A DNA stretch of 64,000 nt from Atrichornis clamosus (taxonomy: Eukaryota; Chordata; Aves; Passeriformes; Menuridae): positions 62,001 through 126,000 of the forward strand of contig WBMZ01002902.1 of assembly GCA_013400975.1 (NCBI GenBank). The letters are read 5' to 3'. The position numbers were made by a program, and so were the translations under genes. The notes under the pieces are model-generated. The model was not told the DNA's origin, searched no databases, and saw only the letters and a list, made by a program, of their open reading frames with translations. The number at the start of each line of letters is the position of its first letter. Positions within the stretch are counted from its first letter, which is position 1. Shown here in pieces: positions 1 through 11,850 of this stretch.

Positions 1-1925
1 AGCTGCACTGGCAGCTGGAGAAAAGCAAGAGCAGGGTAATGTCTCTAACTATACCCACACTGAGCAATCAGCCCGGGGAAGGCACTGAAGTGCAAAGCCA
101 CACCCCTGAACAGCACATCTGGCCAGGTGCAAGGCCTGTGTGACCCAAGCAAATTTCCTACCAGTGAAAGTCTGCGGTGTGCTTGGCTGTGTCATTCATA
201 ATAAAATCATTTTTTCCTGTGTGCTTGTCCAGGGAATCCGCAGAGCATCACCGAGTCAAGCTTCCTCTGCTTCAAGATTTGTGGTGCAGTTTCTCACACA
301 AAATTCCCGCTGCCTTCAAGGCTTTTGAATGGGATTGCTTCATACATCACCACTGAGCAACGAGTCATCCTCTGTGCATGAACCTCTGCGAATTTCCATT
401 CCACAAATGGTTTAAATAAGGCAAATTCTGCAGTGGCATAAATCGCTGTCAGACGACAGGGCAAGAACATGGGTGAGACTTGGGCATCTCCCAGGGGCCC
501 GTGGAACCCTCAGCATCATTTGTTACAGCCAGGGAGATGTATCTGAGTGAAAGGACAGGCATTTGACCAGGCTAGGAGAATAAAATCATTTTTGGAACCA
601 GGATTGATGCTGCCTGATTGGAATGATTTAAAGAATGGTTTTTAAAAATGTTCTCAGGGAGGTTCCGAGTGAAAGTCATGGGGCGTTTGTGCAGCCGAGG
701 AAAAATTTCCTTCTCTAGCCAAAAGCAAGGTAGGTCAGCCTAAGTCAAGACTTCCCCTTTCCCAGAGGAAAGATCTGACTTTTAAAGCAAGATTATGTCA
801 AAGAGAGAGTTTTCTCACTGCAGCAGCACGAGGTGACTCATTTGAGCTGGATATAATCACAGCACATTAATGCCAGGGGTTGCTGCAATCCCTTATCCGT
901 GGGCTGTTTCCTTGCCAGCTCTGCACAGGTCCTGTTGCCAACAGCAAAGGTTTTCTGGGGGTTATTAGAGATTGTTGATATTACCTGACCCAGTGGGAAG
1001 GCAAGGGGACAGCTGCTTTGTGTCCCCCCTAAAAAACAATCTAATGCTCGTCCTTGGCTCAGCCCTGGGGCTCACCTCTCACGTTTCCACTCACTTTTAG
1101 GAAATCAGAAAGGACTAAGTAAATCCAGAATGGTTTTGTTGTGAATATGAACATATAGAAACCATAGCCCTGGTTCAGCTGCCCTCAGCTGCCACATGAA
1201 AACCAGGGAAAACCCTAGGAAGTGCTGGGCTCCCTGGCAATGATGGATGGCACCATTTGTACCTGTGGGGTCACCCCTCCAACCTCTGCTTTGGGTAAGA
1301 TACCCTAAAGCAGCAATATTGTAATTGTTACTTTTTTCCTTGCCTAATCCAGCAATTGGGATTGCTCCCTGCACGGACTAGCAGGAAAAGGAGTCCCTCA
1401 TCTGCCAGTCCAGATGGGCGAATCTGATAATCAACAAATAAAAGAGCATGCAGCATCTCTTGGGGGGTGACACTGGATGCACATGACACACCTCTTCATC
1501 CAGGGACTTATTTTATGGCCAGCTCTACAGGAAGACACCAAATCTGGGGTTTCAGTATGGATTCATTCCTTCCCTGAGCAGGAAAAGCTGTGCCAGATGT
1601 TTGCTACCAGCAAACTCCACTGGGAATTTACAGAGTGAAATAAAAGATCAAAAGCAATTCAGAACACAGACAGGTGACTCCCTTTAAGCATATGGCCCCA
1701 AGCCCTCACAAAGCCTGGCAGAGGTCAATGTTAAGTGGCTCCTGACCATTTGGAAAAGCTTGTAAAGAAGAATATAAAGAACCTCTACTTTTAACTCGTT
1801 TTCTTGGCTATGAGGTATAAATGAAGCAGATGAATGTTATTAGAGAAGCACTCGTGTGAGTGCTGCATCCCACTGACAACGTTACCAAGAAGCCTCCAAA
1901 CACACGATCAAAAAATCCTGTTAAT
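1..1925. other. Non-coding stretch, nothing recognised
   Basis: Mixed-composition unique sequence. ORFs are short and resemble no protein family I know, and I saw no CR1 or simple repeat worth naming. Confidence 0.6.
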
Positions 1926-2420
1926 TATGAAGCAGAATGGTTCTCAGTCCGGGGGAGAGGCTCGTTTTGGGGTGCAGCCGTGGCTCTGCTGCGCTGCCCT
2001 GGGGCCGCCGCTGAGAATCCCAAACAATTCCTCCGTGCGGGACTGCCAGCGCTGTGGTTCTTGGCCACACACTCCCCTGTGCCAGCTCCCTCTGGGGCGC
2101 TGTTGTCCCGAAGTCTTTTGTCTCCAAAGAGGCTGCTGTGAGCAGTTGGTGTCCCCGCAGGGAGGCAGGAGAGGGGCTCGGAGGGGCTGGGGGAGCGGGG
2201 ATGCTTTCCCTCTCAGGCCGGTGGGAATTGCTGCTTGTTTTGGATGGCGAGGATGAGCAGCGAAGCTCTCACACTGACTGCTGGGAGGAGTCGAGTCGCA
2301 GGCTGGAAACCTCGGAGAGATCTCCCTGGAGAACGGATTCACCCTCGAATTAAAGACGCGGGAAGCTTGTCTGTCTGTGGATTCACATGGATTTTACGGC
2401 AGATCCTCAACTTTTTCCGT
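1926..2420. promoter_or_regulatory. CpG-rich patch (weak CpG island)
   Basis: This ~0.5-kb block is clearly richer in G+C and CpG than its flanks, with roughly two dozen CpGs by eye, many between 1950 and 2060. Several overlapping ORFs arise here on both strands, but none looks like a known protein; GC-rich sequence yields open frames simply because stop codons are AT-rich. It could be a promoter or enhancer, or an exon of a gene outside the window. Confidence 0.35.
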
Positions 2421-5018
2421 GCTCTGCACAGTGCCAGGCTGAATTCCCTGGGGTAGCAGGACTGCACTCAGGGACCCCAGCCCCAAAAAAGCTGAGCTGT
2501 GCTCTGGGGGCTCCCAAGAAGTGTGGGGCAGGGGATATCTTACGTGGGCCATGGCAAAGCACGAGTCAGAGACAGGAACCACGCACACACGTCAGCATGG
2601 ACACCAGTAAAACCACCTAAAGGGCACGTGCCTCTGCAAATTCCCAGTTTCACACACTACACTGAAGCAGGGGTTGTCTGGAGGCTGATGCCCTGCGCCG
2701 ACCCACAAAGGCTCGGCCAGGCCCAAGCAGTTTGGTTTTGGGGCTGCACCTCTCCCGGCTGAAGCTCTGCCTGCCTGTAGCCCCAGAGAGAGATGGTTTC
2801 CTGTAACGAAAGTGTCCTGCCTACAGGCAGAAATAGCAAATTCATAGATCAAGTGCCTGTCAGAGACACCTGCAAACCCTGCACAGGGCAGGGGAAGGGC
2901 CAGATGTGTATCAGCATCGTGCTTGTGTAGGATTTCCTTCAGGAAACCTTTAACCTCCGCGTCCCACATCCCATTACCAGTGAACTCCCTCACGCTGCTC
3001 TGAGGCAATGAGCACTTTGGGACTTTGGCACCAAGTGATGTCCCAGGCCTAACCACAAGGCAAATGTCTTTAGAGCCCTGAAATAGCTACAGCTGCTTAC
3101 ATCAGCCCTGAGGATGTCAGAGCTCTCCAGAATAGCTGCTGATGTCACCTCGAGCTGTGCTTCCACCACAGCCCCAGCCCTCCGCAGGGGCTGTGCAGGG
3201 ATCTGGCCAGGCTGGGAGCACCCCTGCAGCTCAGCAGCCACGCAGGGATTTTAAGACTTGCAGTCAGTAATGTTGCTGCAGAATTTCTTAAAAGTGATCC
3301 AAGGATTTTGGAGCCCAAGTTGCATTTGCTGTGTCATGCCGTTGCTCTTAAGGAGTTTCCTATGAGAAGGCAGAGAGTTTTTCTTGTCTTCTCTTATCCA
3401 AAGTGCAGGGTTAAACAGGCGATAGAAAATCCCACTTGCCTTTGACCTCTTGATAAAAGCCTTATCTAAAGCTGGCTGAAGATAGACAGCAATATTTTGA
3501 GCTGTTGCAGACTGGGCTTTATCTGGGAGAGTTCCCTTTCATGTCCTTCAGCAGAGTGTCTGGAAGTGAGTACATGTGATTCCATCACTTACCTGGTCTG
3601 AAGGGGACATACAGGCTCTCTCCTACCCAAAATCTCTGCTCAGTGGGCTGGATCTCACTCGTCACTGGCTCCTGGTGCCCAGACAGGGCTCAGAGTCTGG
3701 CTTCTGTCCTTGCATTGTTTTGAAACCTCTCTTGGCTTGGGCATTAAATCTAATGAGATACCATTTCAAAATCAGAAATCAAGAGATGCCAAGCTGGCAT
3801 TGCAAAGCAAAACCTTTCTGCAAGGAAGTTCCCAAAACTGCTTGCTGACACCCACACCTGCCTCTGGGCAGACAGACAGCTTTTGCAGGCTTCAGAGTGG
3901 CAGGAAAACACAAGGGAGCTCAGGTAGTGTTGGGTTTTTTGATGTATGTAGCCCTAATTAAAGGGACGGATCTTATATCTTGGCCAATTTCATTCCTCAG
4001 CTCAGCAAGGGACTTCTTTTAGCAGTCTGACACAGCTTAATATTTTGAGGGTGCTGGAAGAAGTATAACAGAAGGGGTTTCCTCCCCTTGTGTCTCTGTG
4101 TGAGGTCCTGAACAGCACGGTTCAGTATTCCAGCTGAATTCCTTCTGGATTGTTCAGCAGGCTGGGGAGAGACACATGGAGAGTTTCCACCTTTTATCTC
4201 AGCACAAAACTTTCCATCTGAATAGTGTCTCTAATGGCAAGGTTGCTGTCCTCCAGTGAGCCCCTCGTTCTTTGGGTGACAGTAACTTGCATTTTGCCGC
4301 AGACATTTCCTGTTGGAACGTTTCCCAATCCTGACGTAGAGGGGAACCTGCAGGTTCTCCTGGTGCTCGGCATTCCCTCTCATGTCCTGTTCACTCCCAC
4401 GTTCCCATGCAGCTGCACTGAACCACCTGGGCAGGACAGGGAGAGGAGAACAGAGCAGGATAAGGATGTGGGAGAACAAGGGCATGGGAAATGGAGATGT
4501 CTCTGCTGCAAAGTCAGTGGTTTGGCTATTGCACGGAGACTTCAGCATCTGGAGTCCCTGCCTGAGCGGCAAGACAGTCTGGACGTTGTGAGCTGAGCAC
4601 AGAGCAAAAGATCCCTAAACACCCTGTTAGCACCAGGCACAGATTAAAGGCAGCACTAAACCCAGGCTGTATTTCAGCCCTGGGTTCTGTCGTTACTGAG
4701 GGCTGCGTGTGGGCAATCAAACCTCCGGCTCTCATGGGAGCACACTCCCAGCTCGGCAGGGCACAGCTGCTTTTGCCATTCCCCATGTGAACTTTATATG
4801 CTGGAAAATGTTTATTTCGGTTTTGGCTCAATGTTCTTGTTAAATATTATGCATTATATGACTGTGCTATATAATGGTATGTTTATGTTTTAGTAAGATA
4901 AATGTTTTTACATAGCTATATAGTTATATATGTTTATATATCCATAAACTTAAATTCCAGCATGTTTCTTGTTTGTTCATGCCCCTCTAGCCTGTTCCTT
5001 CAAAAGTAATGGAGCAAC
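2421..5018. other. Non-coding stretch with an AT-rich end
   Basis: No recognisable gene. From about 4795 to 4975 the sequence becomes strongly AT-rich, with many TATA and TTTA words, just left of the CR1 fragment. The ORFs at 2592-3056 (-) and 4225-4596 (+) have no recognisable motif. Confidence 0.6.
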
Positions 5019-5250
5019 ACCATAGAACCACGGGGTGGTTTGGGTTCAAAGAGACTTCAGAGCTCACCCAGTGCCACCCCTGCCATGGGCAGGGACACCT
5101 CCCACTATCCCAGGGTGCTCCAAGCCTCATCCAACCTGGCCTCGGTCACTTCCAGGGATGGGGCAGCCACAGCTTCTCTGGGCACCCTGTGCCAAGGCCT
5201 CCCCACCCTCACAGGGAAGATTTTCTTCTTAATATCCAACCTAATCATCA
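5019..5250 (-). mobile_element. CR1 LINE 3' fragment, minus strand
   Basis: On the reverse strand this reads as the conserved 3' end of an avian CR1 retroposon. On the + strand, recognisable blocks include TGCCATGGGCAGGGACACCT, CATCCAACCTGGCC, CTTCCAGGGATGGGGCA and CTTCTCTGGGCACCCTGT. It is truncated at its own 5' side, as most CR1 copies are, and the 3' octamer tail is worn. The long ORFs crossing it (such as 5040-5633) are incidental translations of the repeat. It belongs to the same broad subfamily as the copy at 36402-36636, in the opposite direction. Confidence 0.9.
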
Positions 5251-8200
5251 AATCTCTCTGCTTGGTAAATCTCTCTTTAGCTCTTCCTAATACAGGCTAC
5301 TTAATACCTGCAGGGAGGCTACAGGGCTTGCCAGAGTTTGAGCTCAGATTTACACTCATGTTTTGCACCACTTGGCAACTTTTTTTTGCTTCTTCAGCGT
5401 TCATTTATCCGAGTTTTGCAGTGCCCAGCAATTCTGGGCATGTTCCAATGCAAATCACTTCTACAGAACAAGCAGTTGTACATTTTGTCCAGCCTCAATC
5501 ATGGCAACATAAGGCCTCTGGGACTTGTGTCTCATTATTAGGATTAGGAGAACATCCTAAAGGAATGGTAGAGACCTCTGAGTGCACCAGTCCCATGGGT
5601 TATTATTTAGCACGTTTCCATAGGTTGGGATAAACGTTTGCAGTTGATTTGGCACGAGTTCCAGATCCCCTTGCATCTCTACCTGCCTTTCAAAGTCACT
5701 GACCTGTTCTTGAGTGTAGCCAGCCCTAACAAATCACTTTTTTCTGCCTAGTCTTCCTGAAATAGGTGAATTATTTCATCATCCATGTTTTCTGCTTTCT
5801 GAGAGTGTTAAGGGGAGGAAGTGAATAGCTGAATATTCAAGTACTTTTTCACAATATCTCTGTCTTCTCTTTAAAGTCTCGAATTTGATTTTTTGTCCAA
5901 CTTACATCCAGCAAGCTCTTTGGCAAGAGAAAGCTCAGATGAGGCTTGGTTCCTTAATTACTTTATTGGCAGACTGTGGCATTCCTTTGTTACTTTCTTG
6001 ATCTAATTCCCCCAAAGAGCTGCAAAAAGGAGAATGGTGGATTAATTTAATCATAGCTTCTTGTGTGGTTAAATACCAACTCCTTTGTTGTCCACCCATA
6101 CGTTTGGGTGCTCTGAGCTTCATCTCTTCCACCCAGGGTGAAATGTTCTTCCTCTGTACATTTCTTCCTTCAGACTTTATGTCAGAGGAGTGATGCAGAC
6201 TAAAGTCCACGTGTTGGGAGCAAGTGGAGACTCAGTAGCTGGAAGGGAAGATGCAAAGCGTTTCTTATTCCATCCAGTCCTTCAGGGACAAAATGACAAG
6301 GCAGATTTGGCCGATGGCTGAATGACACCTCCCACAGCTCCCCAGAGCTGCTGTGGCACAGGAAGGGTCCTTGTCAGAAGGATTCCAAAATGTCAAAAGC
6401 CAGCGTTGGAGCAATGACCCTGCTTGAGGTTTTTGGGGCACTGAGCCCCACATCCACATTTTGCTGAGCTCTTATGCCTGTGTGGAGGGAAAATCCTTCT
6501 CATGACAAGGTAATGGAGACAAATGGGGTCCAACCTCTTTCATCCGGGGCTTCATGTCTGCAGAGCTGGCAGTTCTTACAAACTTTCTGTCTCAATTAAC
6601 TCAACACTTCTGCCAGAGAAACCCTGGACATGCTGTTTGCAGCAGGGCAGATTTACTTCCCTATTCAGACTGGAGCAGCTGTTTCAGACTGTGGCTGAAA
6701 AGTTATGGCATTTGCAGCTGAGCTTTTCCAGACTCTCCGCTGAAACGCCACTGCGGAAGTGCGAGTTGTGTCTCTTCATCCCTGGAGTCGTGTCCCTCAG
6801 ATGTCAGGCCTGTCTTTGTCTCAGGGGATGAAGTCCCTCTTCCCCTTTGGAGAAATCCTATCTAGTTCCATCTAGGTTCCCACTCCTCCAGCTCTTTCCT
6901 TTGGGATCTTGTTGCCAGCCATAAATCCGAGGCAGCCTTTGCAAATCCAAGAAGTTTTTTATTTGGACATAAGGGTGAGTAACAATTAACATCCTCTGCA
7001 GAGCTATTGATTAGACAATTACCAGCTGGATCATTGGATGGTTCTGCTTCTAGAAACTTCAAGGCAGGCCTCTCCCTCCTTCAAACATCTTCACAGCAAT
7101 TCCTTGAAGAGAACCCTTCATTCTCCAGCATCAACTCTGTGTCAGTGTTGACAAATCGAGAAGCAAAACTGGGCTGGAGTTGGTTCTTGCCAAATAATTT
7201 CTTCAGATTCTTTGCTGAATTGCCTCAAGGAGAGGTATTCTTTGGAGCTCTGGTCTGGAATTCCCATACAGGCAGTTTTTCACACCTAAACTGGCAAATT
7301 TAAACATCTCAACAATCAGCTTGTATACAATAATTGCGAATTACTACAAAGTAACACCTCATTCAAAGAACTATCAAGAAAAACAGATTTAAACATTATT
7401 TGGATGAATAGAAGGAGTCTCAAATTAAGGCAGAATGAAGACTAATAAACCAGCAATCTATTCTATAGGAAGGCACCATTATACCCAGGAGAAAACACTG
7501 GAATTTAGGTCAGAAATTCCACAACTTACACACAGGTCACACATGACCTGGCACAGCAGCCCAGCTCCTACAGTTTTTCTCTCTCTCTGGGGAAGAAAAT
7601 GTGCTGCTCTCCCCGCTCCACATCAATTTGGATTTATAATTGCGTGTAACATGGTCTGATTCTGGTTTCTTTGTTAGTAATTGTTTGCTAAGAGATCAGA
7701 GGAGATAATAACTGAGAATAAAGCAACTCCCTTCACGTGAATAATTGCTTGATCAGCCTGTTAGTGAGAATCACAGTCAGAAACTTCCAGGCTGCTGCTT
7801 GGACAAATGCAAAGTCTCAGGAATGCATAAGCAAACGCATTAGACACAATACATCTACTGGAGCAGGGATTCATTCAACAAAGCACCTCCTGGAAACATG
7901 GAAAACATGTTCAATGCAGGAATAATTCATGGCTGTTCCCCCACAAAGGGCAGCAGTTATTGTAAATTGGCACTACCACCTAAAAATGTATGCTTTAGGT
8001 AGAAATACTAATTGTTAATAAAAGTATTTTTGACAGGTATAGCACAAACCCAAATGACAATAAATTTCAACAGTTTTCCAAATTTTCAGAAAAAAAAAAA
8101 ATTCCATTGGCTTGCCTGGAATGGGAATTTCAAAGTGAAAGGCTGAGGTTGTGCCCACCAGTGTCATCCAGGGGCATCTCAGCATATTTCACCTTCCTCT

Positions 8201-11200
8201 CATTCTGTACTGCTGGAAGGGGTTTCTATTTCCACACTCAGTGCAGAACAGATGTAAGGAATGATTTCTGGTTTCTCTGAAACATGAGCAGCATATTTTT
8301 GATTGAGGGCTTTGCAAACGAGTTCCTTCCAGATCAGAGGTTTGGGGCCACCAGGCAAAGAGGGCCTTGCTGATCCCAGGTGCAATCCCAGAAGCCAAGG
8401 GGTTACTGGCAAAACCACAGAGACCTGGAAAGGGCCCCGAGGAGCCTCACGGAGCTGTAGATCCACAAGGAATCTTGGCCTTAGCCCTGCATATCTCGGG
8501 GCGTGAGTAATGTCTCCACTGCTGCTGCTGCTCTGGTCTAACAAATGCCAGGCTAACTGGCTAGATCATCACCCTTCCCACCATGGGATTGATCCAGCTC
8601 CCACTGGTGCCTTTCCCTGGAGCAAAGAGGGGCTGGATCGGCCCCGTTGCTGCTCTTTGTCCTTGTCCCGCCGCCTCCCTCCTGCACTGGGAGCCCCGGA
8701 TCAGGAGACGAGGGCAAACCCTGGAATCCACAGCCATTCCTCAGAGGGAATGAAACTCCTATTTAAGGAAAGAAGCAAAACTGAGGGAAGGTTTTACGAC
8801 TAGATCTGGCATGAGGCAAGGAAAAACAATGGGAGCGATTCAGATCCGAGCAGATGGGTTTGATGTTTCTGTCAGCCTGGGCCTTGAGGTTTAGTGGGCG
8901 GCACTGCCAAGGTGCACCCCAAAACGTGTCCCTGGGAAGAGGTTTTACCTGCTGGCATCGGAGGATCGGCGTAAAACAGGGAAGGGCTCCTTGCAGAGCA
9001 AGACTTTGCTGTTCCAGCTGCTGTAAAAAATGAACACAACGATGGTCCCCAACCCAAAGCACAACCAACACTTGGAATTGCAATTATCCAGCATTCCTCA
9101 GGCTGCAAGGCTTGACCCTTGGTGGGGTCATGGACTGGTAGAAAGGGCACAGTGAAAGGCAGGAAAAGTGGTGCTGGTTGACAGCAGAGCAGTGTTGACA
9201 GCAGATGAGTGTTTCCAAGAGGCAGGGATGAGCAGGGGTTGTGTTTACAGCCTCTGAGGGCTGCTCGGGGTCAGGGCACTCTGACATGTAACACAATCCC
9301 ACCCCATCCCACTCCGGAGAGGGAATAAGGCTTTACAAAGTACAAGTGAAACTCTAGTTTTAAAAAACCAACCTTCATCAGAGGGCTCTACATCAATCTG
9401 TGTGTGCTTGGCCTCCTTCTTTGTGCCTGAGGAATATTTGGGGATTGATTCCCATTTCAGACTGGCTGCCCCTGCTGTTTGGGTGTCTGTTGCAGAAAAC
9501 AACTGAGCGAAGCAAAACCCTGACCCCATAAAGCAGGAGTGTGGGGAGTATAAAGTCAGAAAACTGACAACAGACGGACAAGAACCTGAAACTATTTCTA
9601 ATTCATTTTTTTTCAAGTGACAAGGTTTCAAAGTAGGTCCTCCTCCTTTAAATTTTACCACTTGATAGCAGATCCTCAGTTGGGACAAACTGCTCTGGGA
9701 CTATTGCATTTTAGGATGAAATCCTGTTCCCATTTCAAGTGGGATTGCTATTCATTCTCATAGCACAGGTACTGCAGCATCTGTGCTGAAATCAGTGGGC
9801 TTCACACTGCAGGGGGACAAATATTGGCTTCAGACACAGTTTTCACTGAGGATTTTATGGAAGGAAACATTCCAGTTGTTCAAAGGCTGCATCAAAAAAA
9901 CGCTGATTCTGCAAGAGTTTCAATTCGGAGGCAAATTTAAGGTAATTTATCCTTTCCCCATGTCAGAATCAGAAATATGAAAAGTAATTGTCAAAAGATT
10001 TTTTATCAAAACCTGAGAAGTGAGGTCAGGGGGTTAAGGAGCTCTGGAAAACAGAAATCCTTAAGGAGCATGTCTGGTTGTTTTTGTCTGAATGGGAAAG
10101 TTGCTCTGTTTGAGCCTTTTAAGAGTCTGCTGACAGAGGTGAAGGAAAGCCCCACCTCTGAGGATGGAAATGGAGCTGAGACTCCACCTCAGGGCAGTGG
10201 AGACACTGAGTGCCTTTTGTTCTGGAGGAACTGGCCCCGAGGGATTGACAAGTCAAATACCTGATCCCAAAGAACAAGCATCAATGTGTTTGGGTTTTTA
10301 AAAATATTTACTGAAAATATAAGAACTGCACATAGAGGTGCAGATTCCTGTGGCTTTCTTGGTGAAGTGACATGGGAGTCACCCTTTTGATGCTCTGCAC
10401 AAACCTCTGATTCCTTGGCAGTGCCAACATGTGCAGGGAACTGTTTCAAAATACGGAGAGGTGAGAGCAAATACCTCCCCTGCCTCCGCAGGGTGATGTG
10501 ATTAACTCCAAGGCTTTTCCTCCTGCGCTCTGTCCTTTTCCCAACAATTTGCTTTTTCCTTCTGCCTTTTGGTCACTTTTTCTCCTCTCCCTTGGAGTAA
10601 AAACAGCTCCTGGGATGCTCAAATTGCTGATGTACCAGGATGTGCCAGTTGGGAGAACTTTAAAGGCAGCAGTCCCCTGGCTGCTGATTCTGCAAAGACA
10701 CCAGAGTGATGTGGATCCAGTGCATCAAACTCTCACCCAGACAGAGGACAAAAGTTTAGAGGCTGCTTCTTTTAAAGAGTGAACCAATGTTCATTCCTCT
10801 TGGATTACAAGTCAAAATACCTTTTGAGGAGAAAAAGGCATTGGTTGTTCTTGTTTTCCCTAGGATTTTTTTTTGGTGTAGGAGTATAATAGGAGTATAA
10901 TTACCTTAAATCAGACATAGACCATGAAGGAAACAGATGCTTATTTCTTTTCGAGATTAGACAACCTTGCAGCCTGCCCAATAGGAAACAGAGTAGAAAG
11001 CAGGCAATATATCTCATAAGCATCAGGCAAATTAGAACATTGCTCAGGAATAAGTAGATTTTATGACTGATCGAAAAAAAATACCTTTTTTCTTTTTAAA
11101 AGCAGGCAGTAGCAAGATTTCATTCATTTTGAAGTTATCAGCATCTCTAGCAATTGTATTTTGGCCAGCTGCACATTCTAGATCTGCCTGATGGTTTGAA

Positions 11201-11649
11201 AGAGGAGAAAAAAGGGTATTTCCTGAACTAAATTCAGCCTAAATAAATCTATAGCACAATACCAGCAGCTTTCCTTGGACTGGCCATTTGAGGATTTCTG
11301 AGTTCAGGATTTTTCAAGAGCTGGTACGGACTTCAAAGCCCAAGTACCTGTGTGGACCTGGGGCTGCTCCCCGGGCTGGATCAGGCCCAAAAGGAGCATT
11401 TTTGCTGTCAGAGGTGACTGTCTGCCGTAAGAACAGCTTAGGAGAGGTGGGAGCCTTAAAGCATCCTCTGGCCTCTGCTTAGGAGAGATTTTCCGGTTCA
11501 TTAAAGTCTGGATGCATTAATGGCCTGTGCGTGATTTCAGAGACTGGTGTGCAGAGCTCCTGCAGTTCGTGCCTGGAGCTTGTTAGTGTAATTTTCTAAA
11601 GATTAGCAAGCATTGATTCCACTGGGAAGCCTGGGGGAAATGCTGTTAA
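5251..11649. other. Non-coding stretch, nothing recognised
   Basis: Unique, moderately AT-rich sequence without recognised exons or interspersed repeats. A 12-base A run is at 8090-8101. ORFs are short and random-looking. Confidence 0.6.
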
Positions 11650-11850
11650 TCTCCCCTGACTGCTGCGGCCGCGGATGCCGGCGGAGGGTCCCCGCTGGGC
11701 TCCCACTGCTGCCGAGGAGGTGGCTCTGAAGGAAAGTTTTCCCTTTGTAAAACCGCATCAGTTGCAATCGAGAACCATTAGCTAATGGCAGCTTCATGGA
11801 GGCAGACACTTCATTTTTACGTCTCCCAGGCTGTCTGAGCGCCGGAGGGC
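11650..11850. promoter_or_regulatory. Small CpG cluster with a GCGGCCGC site
   Basis: About seven CpGs fall within roughly 50 bases at 11665-11715, including GCGGCCGC at 11665-11672, with a few more near 11835-11850. The flanks are CpG-poor. In a methylation-depleted vertebrate background such clusters often mark protected regulatory DNA. No exon or protein match is visible, so its function is unknown. Confidence 0.3.

Noticed and set aside
1834..2353. Cluster of overlapping ORFs, one with many cysteines (CCPEVFCLQRGCCEQ)
   Set aside because: Briefly resembled a cysteine-rich secreted peptide, but the spacing fits no WAP or defensin pattern and the region is simply GC-rich with few stops.
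5040..5633. 197-codon plus-strand ORF
   Set aside because: Its first third is the antisense of a CR1 3' end and the rest has no protein-like pattern. It is a shadow of the repeat.
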